Shown one piece after another: positions 1 to 5,842 of a stretch of 9,536 nt of DNA. Location: the NCBI GenBank assembly GCA_964350435.1, contig CAYGJS010000048.1:1-9536 (forward strand), written 5' to 3'. The notes beneath the pieces are model-generated. The model was given only the letters and a program-made list of their open reading frames with translations. It did not search any database and was not told where the DNA came from. The translations under genes and the position numbers were made by a program. Source of the DNA: TMED27 sp964350435. Its GTDB lineage: Bacteria > Pseudomonadota > Alphaproteobacteria > Micavibrionales > Micavibrionaceae. Positions within the stretch are counted from its first letter, which is position 1, and each line of letters begins with the position of its first letter.

Positions 1-698
1 CCAATATTTAGATTCGCACCTGTTTTATTAATTTTGCTTCCTTCCCCAGCTGCGCTATCACCAGCTCCACCAGCACCACCAGTACCGCCAGTACTACCGC
101 CGTCGCCGTCAGTTGCCTGACCACCAACGCCACCAGCGCCACCAGTTACGGTTCCGCCTGTGCTTTCAAAATTAAAGAAATTAGAATCGGCACTCAGACC
201 AGCGCCACCAGCACCACCAGTATCAGCAGTGTCATCTGTAAGTGTCTGGTCCGCACCTTGGCCACCAGTACCACCAGTTACAGTTACGCCAGTCGCAACA
301 GAAACATCGCGGCGTGTTGCATCACCAGCGGCTGTACCGTCTGCATTATCAACAATGATACCAGCACCACCAGCACCACCGGCAAGGCCGCCGTTAGCAT
401 TTGTATCGTCAGAAGCACTACCATTACCACCTGTAATGGCCGTTGCACCTGTAACAGCAACATCAGCATCAACCTGTGTCTCAATAGAGATACCGTCACC
501 ACCAGCATCACCTGGATTGTTCGCAGCAGGGGCAGTCGCGTTTGCACCAGTTACATTAGAAGTCACAGCAACATCACCGGCTGTGTTAACTTGCTGACCG
601 TCCGCACCAGCAGCAGCGAGAGCAGGAGCAGCATAAGCGGCCAAGGCCACGCCCGCGGCACCAAGTAAAAGTTTGTTTTTGAGAGTGGTCTTCAACAT
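1..698 (-). CDS. Exported Gly/Ala/Thr/Asp-rich repeat protein, C-terminus outside window
   Basis: Reading leftward from an ATG at 698, the frame stays open for 232 codons to the window edge, so the gene is partial. AGGAG lies 7 bases before the start. The N-terminus is a clear Sec signal peptide: basic start (MLKTTLKNK), hydrophobic stretch, and probable cleavage after Ala-Leu-Ala near residue 28. The mature part has no cysteine and only four basic residues (R129, R130, K222, K225), and is rich in Gly, Ala, Thr and Asp. It contains at least three imperfect modules, each a short beta-prone stretch, a TGGxGG turn, an Asp-rich loop and a GGAGGAG-type run (Gly runs near residues 103-113, 160-167 and 203-213). 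This resembles passenger or solenoid regions of secreted surface proteins, but no named family is recognised. It could be an autotransporter, adhesin or S-layer-like protein; the missing C-terminus would decide. It lies downstream of the sugar operon with its own probable promoter. Confidence 0.82.
   Translation of the reverse strand, partial: MLKTTLKNKLLLGAAGVALAAYAAPALAAAGADGQQVNTAGDVAVTSNVTGANATAPAANNPGDAGGDGISIETQVDADVAVTGATAITGGNGSASDDTNANGGLAGGAGGAGIIVDNADGTAAGDATRRDVSVATGVTVTGGTGGQGADQTLTDDTADTGGAGGAGLSADSNFFNFESTGGTVTGGAGGVGGQATDGDGGSTGGTGGAGGAGDSAAGEGSKINKTGANLNI
57..464 (-). repeat. Three imperfect Gly-rich coding modules
   Basis: Within the exported protein, residues about 79-118, 131-171 and 176-214 align as degenerate modules. 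Each has a Val/Thr-rich strand, then TGGNG, TGGTGG or TGGAGG, an Asp-rich loop, and GGAGGAG. The TGG turns start at residues 89, 141 and 185, so spacing is irregular (52 and 44 residues). On the plus strand this appears as recurring CACCAGCACCACC-like words. The repetition is at protein level and imperfect in DNA. Confidence 0.7.
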
Positions 699-776
699 TT
701 TTGTCTCCTAGGTTTTTATATAAAAGTAAAAATTTTTGGTAGGTATTTAAATAGAATCATTTAAACGTCACACAGT

Positions 777-804
777 TTTATCGTGGTTAATGTTCCTCGG
801 TCAA
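777..804 (-). promoter_or_regulatory. Possible sigma70-type promoter for the exported repeat protein
   Basis: On the minus strand TTGACC (799-804) lies 16 bp before GATAAA (777-782). These match the -35 and -10 consensus at 5/6 and 4/6 positions. Transcription would start near 770, giving a leader of about 70 nt before the ATG at 698. This is only a consensus match, but the 181 bp gap and the change from sugar enzymes to a surface protein make an independent promoter likely. Confidence 0.35.
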
Positions 805-828
805 TACGCAGGCCTTAAAATATGCGAA

Positions 829-852
829 ATATTTGCCTGGTGTTGCAAATAT
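829..852 (-). terminator. Inverted repeat after manC, possible weak terminator or operator
   Basis: ATATTTGC (829-836) and GCAAATAT (845-852) are perfect 8 bp inverted arms around an 8 nt loop. The element starts 28 nt past the manC stop. The stem is AT-rich and no clean T-tract follows on the minus strand (TTCGCATATTTT), so it is a poor intrinsic terminator. It also lies about 25 bp upstream of the putative -35 of the next gene, so it could be a regulator-binding site instead. Confidence 0.25.
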
Positions 853-879
853 GCCACGGGGTTATGGGCTTATGGCGCT

Positions 880-2292
880 TCATACTCTTTTATATTTGTC
901 TTCTAAACGGATGATATCGTCTTCGATGAGTTTATCGCCTGTTTGCACTTCGATGATTTCGGCGGGGGTGTCGCCGATATTGGTCATGCGGTGATGGGCG
1001 CCCAAGGGGATGAAGGCGGATTCATTAGGCATTAGAATTGTTTCCTTACCATCGCATTCAACCTTTATCTGGCCCGATATCAGCACCCAATGTTCGGCGC
1101 GGTGATTATGGTATTGCAGGGAGACCGCGCCGTCTACGTTCAAGATTAATGATTTAATGAGATAGCCGGGGCCGCGTTTGAGCACTTTGTAATTTCCCCA
1201 AGGGCGAAAGACTTTCGTGTGTTCATCCTGTTTATGACTACCGCGGGCTTTGAGATTTTTTACGATTTGGCCGATTTCTTCGCTGCGGGATTTTGGCGCG
1301 ACCAGAACGGCGTCTTCATCGGCTATGATGATTATGTCTTCCAGACCCAAAGCGGCAAGTGTTATATCTCCCTCCGCATGAAGGAGGGAGAAGTGGGTGT
1401 CCAAAGCGAGGGTGTCGCCACGCGTGACATTGTTATCTGCATCTTTGTCGAAATTATCCCACACCGAAGCCCAGGAGCCGAGATCGCTCCATTTTGTATG
1501 CAATTTTGACAGCGCGACGTTTTGAGATTTTTCGAGAACCGCGTAGTCGATGGAAATATTAGGGCAATCCTTGAGCGGCTCAAGCGGCAGGCGGATGAAA
1601 TCGAGATCATTTACAGCTCCGCTCAGGCTTTGTTTAGCGGCGATCAATATTTGCGGGGCGTGAGTTTCAAGTTCGTTTATAATAAGCGCGGCTGAAAAAA
1701 GAAATATCCCCGAATTCCAGAAATATCCGCCTGTTTCGAGATAGGTTTGTGCGGTTTGCGCGTCGGGTTTTTCCTTGAAGCTTTTGACCTTGTATAGGCC
1801 ATCTGCCATCTCTGTGCCCTGCTCTATATAGCCATATCCTGTGTGCGGATTTTCTGGCGGAACGCCAAAGACAAACAGGTTTTCTTTGCTGTGCGGCGCG
1901 GCGGTGAGGATTGCGCTGTGCAGGGCTTTTGGGTCTTTGAGGAGTTGGTCACAGGGCAGGACGAAGATCAGGCCTTGCGGGTCTGTTTTCATAATCTTCA
2001 GAGCGGCGAGCGCAATGGTGAAGGCTGTCCCCTGCCCTTGCGCTTCGAGGATGATATCGGAGGTTTTGATTCCGCTTTGGCGGGCGTGTTCGGCGACCAG
2101 AAAGCGATGCTGTTCGTTGCAGATGATTGTCGGTGTTTCAAATTGCGGGTGCATGCATCTTTCGATGGCTTCTTGCAGCATGGATTGATTCGAGGTGAGT
2201 TTCAGGAATTGTTTCGGGTATCCTGAACGGGAGAGCGGCCAGAGGCGGCTTCCGATGCCGCCCGCCATTATGAAGGGGTAGATTTTAGTCAT
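880..2292 (-). CDS. manC: Mannose-1-phosphate guanylyltransferase / mannose-6-phosphate isomerase (ManC/AlgA type)
   Basis: The 470 residues match the usual length of bifunctional type II PMI-GMP enzymes, which interconvert fructose-6-P and mannose-6-P and make GDP-mannose from mannose-1-P and GTP in the cytoplasm. The N-terminal nucleotidyltransferase domain has MAGGIGSRLWPLSR (9-22) with PKQF (26-29), TGYGYIE (151-157), FKEKPD (172-177), WNSGIF (192-197) and SIDYAVLEK (247-255) with SDLGSW (269-274). The C-terminal cupin domain (about 361-465) has RPWGNYKVL and the metal-binding QYHNHRAEHW (393-402). Two usually conserved motifs differ: the family's EPxGRNTAP loop reads EAQGQGTAF (83-91), and LPxDH reads LPCDQ (112-116), so nucleotide or sugar preference could differ. 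The gene is last in the leftward operon, and its ATG overlaps the formyltransferase stop by 8 nt (ATGACTAA). GDP-mannose may be used directly or feed GDP-deoxysugars whose genes are not in the window. Confidence 0.92.
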   Translation of the reverse strand: MTKIYPFIMAGGIGSRLWPLSRSGYPKQFLKLTSNQSMLQEAIERCMHPQFETPTIICNEQHRFLVAEHARQSGIKTSDIILEAQGQGTAFTIALAALKIMKTDPQGLIFVLPCDQLLKDPKALHSAILTAAPHSKENLFVFGVPPENPHTGYGYIEQGTEMADGLYKVKSFKEKPDAQTAQTYLETGGYFWNSGIFLFSAALIINELETHAPQILIAAKQSLSGAVNDLDFIRLPLEPLKDCPNISIDYAVLEKSQNVALSKLHTKWSDLGSWASVWDNFDKDADNNVTRGDTLALDTHFSLLHAEGDITLAALGLEDIIIIADEDAVLVAPKSRSEEIGQIVKNLKARGSHKQDEHTKVFRPWGNYKVLKRGPGYLIKSLILNVDGAVSLQYHNHRAEHWVLISGQIKVECDGKETILMPNESAFIPLGAHHRMTNIGDTPAEIIEVQTGDKLIEDDIIRLEDKYKRV

Positions 2293-2956
2293 CAGATTTC
2301 TCGATCTTTAATATGTATTTCTGGTTTTTATATCTGAAAAATGCGGGGTAGTTTTCGTTATCGCAGACCCGAAGCAGGTCGATTTGATCTGATAGGGGCT
2401 TGGTTATATCCAATTCGCTATCCTTTGCGCGGCGACGGGCGTAAAAACTTTCTTCGCCAGATTGCGGCGTGGCTTCTGGCTTTGCGGGGGCGGACAGGTA
2501 TTTTAAGCAGATGTCGATGGTGGCGCGGCCTTGGGCATTTTTAATTTCATCGCAGAGTTCGGTGCCGATTAAGGATATTGTATCTTTAAAGATGATTGGC
2601 CCGGCGTCCAAATCTTGTGTCATTTCGATCAGGCAGATGGGGATTTCGTTTTGGCCTTCGAGGATTTGCCAGGTGACGGGAGAAAAGCCTTTGCCTTTGG
2701 GAAGATCGCTTTCGTGAACAACCAGATTTACACGGTGCTTTTCCATGGTTTCGGGGGGCGTGATGTTCATGCAAGACAGATAAAATGCGATATCCCCTTC
2801 CTCGATTGATTTTTGATTTTTGTAGAGCGTGGCTTGGTCGCCGCTGTCGTTAATGGCAGCGCAGAGGGTTTCAGCAAAGGGGATGAACCAGCCATTATCA
2901 TTATCGGTAATGACCGAAATGCGGCGCGGTTTTTTGCTCCACCAATCGTTGCTCAT
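2285..2956 (-). CDS. Short sugar-type formyltransferase (Formyl_trans family)
   Basis: This 223-residue protein belongs to the 10-formyl-tetrahydrofolate-dependent formyltransferase fold used by methionyl-tRNA formyltransferase and by sugar N-formyltransferases. The core signature is HESDLPKGKGFSP (81-93) followed by ILEGQNEIP (98-106) and LDAGPII (116-122). H81 and D117 are 36 residues apart, the same spacing as His110 and Asp146 of E. coli Fmt. The catalytic Asn normally two residues before the His is Val79 here; N77 is nearby. The C-terminal part (FYARRRAKDSELD, then NENYPAFF) is typical of short nucleotide-sugar formyltransferases, and the protein is much shorter than Fmt (about 315), so tRNA formylation is unlikely. 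I chose the ATG at 2956 because it overlaps the deacetylase stop as ATGA; an in-frame ATG at 3019 lies deep inside that gene. Likely role: N-formylation of an amino sugar freed by the neighbouring deacetylase. Substrate is inferred. Confidence 0.82.
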   Translation of the reverse strand: MSNDWWSKKPRRISVITDNDNGWFIPFAETLCAAINDSGDQATLYKNQKSIEEGDIAFYLSCMNITPPETMEKHRVNLVVHESDLPKGKGFSPVTWQILEGQNEIPICLIEMTQDLDAGPIIFKDTISLIGTELCDEIKNAQGRATIDICLKYLSAPAKPEATPQSGEESFYARRRAKDSELDITKPLSDQIDLLRVCDNENYPAFFRYKNQKYILKIEKSDD

Positions 2957-3609
2957 TTTAGTATGCGTACGGCCTGAAAGGCCTCTCCATAGAAGAACCC
3001 GTGGCTTTGTCCCCGCCATGATGCGAGGGCTTTTACGGCTTCGTAGGATCTAGAATGCGGGGCTTCGCGCATCTCTATATCATAGGCTTTCAGAGCCGCC
3101 ATTTTGGTGTCGATGTGCTTTGAAATATCTACAATCATATTAGGGGCAAAGGGTTCGGCCTGCCATTCTGTGGAGCTTGGGACTTCAAAACTGTAAATTT
3201 CTCGCACGCTTGATCCTTTTTGAGGCCTGCAAGCCGTGAGGACAGCCTGATAGGTTGTCCGATGGTCGATATTCAGATCATGGGCAAAATGGGTGTAGAT
3301 GATTTCAGGCTGTTCCTTGGTTATTATGGGTTCGATTGTTTGAACAATCTCCAGCAGCGGCACGCTGTCCAGTTTATTGTCGGGGAAGTCTTGGGTATAT
3401 GTCTTTTTTATTCCGAGGATTTCTGCAGCTTTTTCGGCGGCTTTTGCACGAATATCTGCGCCTTCATTGTTTCCGCGCGCCGCAACGCCATTGGTCATAA
3501 ATATGCAGGCGACATGATCGCCTTTAGCGCTATGGCGCGTAATCGTGCCGCCGCAGCCTAGGGCTTCGTCATCTGCATGCGCGGCAATAATCAGGATTTT
3601 TTTCGGCAT
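2953..3609 (-). CDS. PIG-L/LmbE-family N-deacetylase
   Basis: The 218-residue protein starts with a beta strand and AAHADDEALG (9-18), the PIG-L family metal-binding motif (AHPDDE, with Ala for Pro). H11 and D14 are expected zinc ligands and D13 the general base. The second signature HFAHDLNIDHR (107-117) supplies the remaining His ligand. The family removes N-acetyl groups from sugars such as GlcNAc-PI, GlcNAc-inositol or other N-acetyl sugar derivatives. No signal peptide or membrane segment is seen, so it is probably cytosolic. The ATG at 3609 shares one base with the synthase stop (TAATG) and places the strand and motif where the family normally begins. An in-frame ATG at 3630 has a possible GGAG upstream and would add seven residues. 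Its position between a nonulosonate synthase and a formyltransferase suggests it strips an acetyl group that is then replaced by formyl. That substrate is an inference. Confidence 0.88.
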   Translation of the reverse strand: MPKKILIIAAHADDEALGCGGTITRHSAKGDHVACIFMTNGVAARGNNEGADIRAKAAEKAAEILGIKKTYTQDFPDNKLDSVPLLEIVQTIEPIITKEQPEIIYTHFAHDLNIDHRTTYQAVLTACRPQKGSSVREIYSFEVPSSTEWQAEPFAPNMIVDISKHIDTKMAALKAYDIEMREAPHSRSYEAVKALASWRGQSHGFFYGEAFQAVRILK

Positions 3610-4778
3610 TATAGTTTTATCATGTCCCATTGTAGCGTTTCTCCAGCCTTTATATCACGGGCGGCTGTTTTGCCATTTATAAAATCGGTAAAGCGGATAT
3701 GGATGCCGCCTGAGGGGCGAATGGAGTCGAAGTTTCCAGTCTTGTCTTCGGCGGCGAATTTCAGTGCCTCGCCTTTTTTGACGTCAGCAACCACCCAAAG
3801 CGAGGGGCGCAGGACGCGCGAGTTTATCTCTTTTTCTGTGGGGTCAAAACGGACCTGGCCATGGGTGCGGCGGGCTTGTGATGCCTCGTCTTCATTGTCG
3901 TATTCGATTGAGCCTTTGGCTTCGAATGCGCGGATCAACTCGATCATTTTCTTCAGTTCTGCGGGTTCACGGGAGAACGGCCAATCAAAGCCGCCTTCGT
4001 TTTTTTCGTTGAGTTTGCGGGCATGTTCGCGGTCCATCATCAAATGCACCTCGATCATTTTTGCGCCGAATTTGACGGCTTCTAATGGCGTGACGTGCGC
4101 CATGGGCCGCGTTTTGCCAATATCATCGGCATAAATTGTGTGGTCGGAAAGACCGACCGTAACATCGAATATTTCTTCGATGGCTTTCATTGTGTGCAGG
4201 TTTACTTCATCAAAGCTGGCCGGGTAGCCACTGTTGCAATGGGTGACGCAGATGTCTTTGCAGCCATGAGCGCGGAGAATGTCGATGGATTCTTTCATCT
4301 CGAGAAAGTCGGTCATGCCGTTGGAGATGATGACAGGTAGACCCGTTTTTGCGACTTTTTCGATCAGTTTGGTGTCAACAGCTTCGAAACTCGCGATTTT
4401 CATCACCGGGACCTTCATATCCATCAAATGATCAACAGATGTTTCATCAAATGGCGTTGAGAACATATGCATGCCCAAGTCATTCGCCATTTTTGCAAGT
4501 TCTGGGTGCCAATCCCAAGGGGTATGGGCTTTTTCGTAGAGTTTAAAAAGGTCGATATTTTCCCACATAGTTCCTGTTGGTTTTGTATCGAAATCTCGGG
4601 TCATAGTGTCGGCGCGGTAGGTTTGCAGTTTTACCGCGTCCGCGCCTGCGTCTGCTGCGGCCTTTATGATCCGTTTGGCTTCGTTGATATCGCCTTCGTG
4701 ATTGCAGGAGATTTCAGCGATTATATAGCAAGGTGCATTACCACCGACTTCACGATCTGCAATTTTAAATGATTTCAT
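3609..4778 (-). CDS. pseI: Nonulosonic acid synthase, NeuB family, closest in motifs to pseudaminic acid synthase
   Basis: NeuB-family enzymes condense phosphoenolpyruvate with a six-carbon amino sugar to give a nine-carbon sialic-acid-like sugar. The 389-residue protein has AEISCNHEG (21-29), DAVKLQTYRADTMT (47-60), YEKAHTPWDWH (81-91), FSTPF (106-110), KIASFEAVD (127-135), GLSDHT (209-214), a variant EVHL (243-246) and a C-terminal antifreeze-like SAF domain (about 325-389, with RPSGGIH and ARDIKAGE). The KLQTY and AHTPWDWH motifs favour PseI over sialic acid NeuB. H213 and H245 match the two metal-binding His of the family. Unusual: about eight extra residues after SDHT (around 215-231), an insertion before WPFSREP (251-265), a longer segment before the SAF domain, and Val in place of Lys in the usual EKHF. 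It may therefore make a different nonulosonate. It is first of four overlapping genes. A six-codon ATG frame (4785-4765) overlaps its start. Confidence 0.85.
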   Translation of the reverse strand: MKSFKIADREVGGNAPCYIIAEISCNHEGDINEAKRIIKAAADAGADAVKLQTYRADTMTRDFDTKPTGTMWENIDLFKLYEKAHTPWDWHPELAKMANDLGMHMFSTPFDETSVDHLMDMKVPVMKIASFEAVDTKLIEKVAKTGLPVIISNGMTDFLEMKESIDILRAHGCKDICVTHCNSGYPASFDEVNLHTMKAIEEIFDVTVGLSDHTIYADDIGKTRPMAHVTPLEAVKFGAKMIEVHLMMDREHARKLNEKNEGGFDWPFSREPAELKKMIELIRAFEAKGSIEYDNEDEASQARRTHGQVRFDPTEKEINSRVLRPSLWVVADVKKGEALKFAAEDKTGNFDSIRPSGGIHIRFTDFINGKTAARDIKAGETLQWDMIKL

Positions 4779-4836
4779 TTAACATGCAATCTTTCTTTAT
4801 GTGATGTTTTCAAGCATAACTGAGGCAGCACAAAGT

Positions 4837-5676
4837 TTAGAATGCATTGCCTTCTTGGGTTCTATCTTTATCTCTTTTGCCTTTGCCCTGAATTAGGAAG
4901 CCTGTTTTTGGCATTTCAATTTGACCTTTTTCTTCAATAATTTTCTGAACGGCGGCCTGAATTTCATCGGTGAAGTCAGCGTTAAAGTATGTTGAGGCTT
5001 TATACAGGGACATAAAGTCATCCACATTCTTCAGCGATAGTAAATTATCATAATAAGAAACCGTAAGTGTTTTGAAATGATCTCTAAAAAATGGAAGGAG
5101 CAAGTCATTCCCGAATGCAAAGCATTCAGCAATTTGAACGGGTACTGGGTGAAATTTTTCTACAAACTGAACCATTCCGTGGGGTTCACAAGGAGTAAAT
5201 ATGATCATTTGCCCATCATTATCGAGGTAATCATATAGCTCGTTAAGGGCCTTCATGTGATCGTCGACATAATAGAGTGCGTAACTGGAGTGGATGACAT
5301 CAAAACTATGTTTTGAAAATGTTTTATCAATGATGGCTTTAAGGTCATACATGTCGCCGACAATCGCGTTGACGTTATCTAGGTTTTCCGCTTTTGCTTT
5401 TTCTTTGAGAATTTTCACAGAGTCTTCAGAAATATCAAAGGCGAAAACATTGCCGCTTGGCCCAACTTTTTGAGCGAACGGGATTGTTTGTTTACCGTTG
5501 CCGCACCCTACATCGAGGACATTAGAGCCTTGGCTAAAGCTAATTTCGTTAAAAAGCCATTCAACGAGGTCGATCGTCTGATTTTGTTCATTGATGTCTA
5601 AGCGCTTGCTCAGATGCACAGCTGAAACAGCTCTTTCCTGAATTTCGCCTGTGTATTTATGGTGAATATTGGACAT
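4837..5676 (-). CDS. Class I SAM-dependent methyltransferase
   Basis: The 279-residue protein has the Rossmann-type SAM-binding motif LDVGCGNGKQT, then an acidic end of strand 2 (FAFDIS), VGDMYDL at motif II and FDVIHSSYALYYVDD at motif III/IV. This is a UbiE/Methyltransf_11-like layout. The acceptor cannot be read from the sequence; a sugar or lipid-linked intermediate is plausible from context. The ATG at 5676 has a purine-rich AAAGAGAG just upstream. A 58 bp gap separates its stop from the nonulosonate synthase, so it probably leads the leftward transcript. Its DNA is clearly more AT-rich than its neighbours: counting by hand, 5041-5100 has 16 G+C of 60, against 34 of 60 in 8101-8160. Its Lys/Asn/Asp-rich product fits this, suggesting acquisition from elsewhere. 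Methyltransferase call is firm; pathway role is open. Confidence 0.82.
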   Translation of the reverse strand: MSNIHHKYTGEIQERAVSAVHLSKRLDINEQNQTIDLVEWLFNEISFSQGSNVLDVGCGNGKQTIPFAQKVGPSGNVFAFDISEDSVKILKEKAKAENLDNVNAIVGDMYDLKAIIDKTFSKHSFDVIHSSYALYYVDDHMKALNELYDYLDNDGQMIIFTPCEPHGMVQFVEKFHPVPVQIAECFAFGNDLLLPFFRDHFKTLTVSYYDNLLSLKNVDDFMSLYKASTYFNADFTDEIQAAVQKIIEEKGQIEMPKTGFLIQGKGKRDKDRTQEGNAF

Positions 5677-5715
5677 TATTTACTCTCTTTCGTTTAGCTG
5701 TATTTTTATGTGCAC

Positions 5716-5743
5716 CTTAAACTAAAGCGGTTTTGTGGTTCAA
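5716..5743 (-). promoter_or_regulatory. Possible promoter for the leftward operon
   Basis: On the minus strand TTGAAC (5738-5743) is followed after 16 bp by TTTAAG (5716-5721), each 4/6 against the sigma70 consensus. The predicted start near 5709 leaves about a 33 nt leader containing the AAAGAGAG ribosome-binding region of the methyltransferase. The evidence is a consensus match in the right place only. Confidence 0.33.
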
Positions 5744-5796
5744 CTTGTTTGTTATTAATTTTTTCGTTTGTTAAGGCGGTGGTGAAGGGTTACACC

Positions 5797-5824
5797 TATT
5801 GAACTGTTTATATTGAACTGTTTA
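5797..5824 (+). repeat. 14 bp perfect tandem duplication in the divergent promoter region
   Basis: TATTGAACTGTTTA occurs at 5797-5810 and again immediately at 5811-5824, followed by a further TA. It lies 19 bp upstream of the rightward operon's first ATG. Each copy contains TTGAAC, the same hexamer used as the putative -35 on the opposite strand. The junction creates TATATT (5809-5814). Confidence 0.95.
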
Positions 5825-5828
5825 TAAG
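5799..5828 (+). promoter_or_regulatory. Possible promoter for the rightward operon
   Basis: TTGAAC (5799-5804) and TATAAG (5823-5828) are 18 bp apart, matching the consensus at 4/6 and 5/6. Using this -10, transcription would begin only about 8 nt before the ATG at 5843, inside the AAGG (5833-5836) that looks like the ribosome-binding site. That is awkward, so the junction hexamer TATATT (5809-5814) is an alternative -10, although I see no good -35 for it. Confidence 0.3.
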
Positions 5829-5842
5829 GTTTAAGGTTTTTT

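Noticed and set aside
57..464. Recurring CACCAGCACCACC-like words as a CRISPR array
   Set aside because: The words are short, imperfect, irregularly spaced and inside an open coding frame. There are no uniform repeats and spacers.
160..668. Plus-strand frames with Pro/Ser/Thr-rich or Cys/Thr-rich translations
   Set aside because: They are antisense readings of the Gly-rich repeat gene on the minus strand, which has the signal peptide and ribosome-binding site. Their composition is just the complement of GGT/GCT codons.
2957..3019. Upstream in-frame start for the formyltransferase at 3019
   Set aside because: It would overlap the deacetylase by 67 nt and add residues with no family resemblance. 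The ATGA junction at 2956 is a better start.
3577..4134. 185-codon plus-strand frame opposite the synthase gene
   Set aside because: It is a Ser-rich antisense shadow of a well-supported gene, with no recognisable motif.
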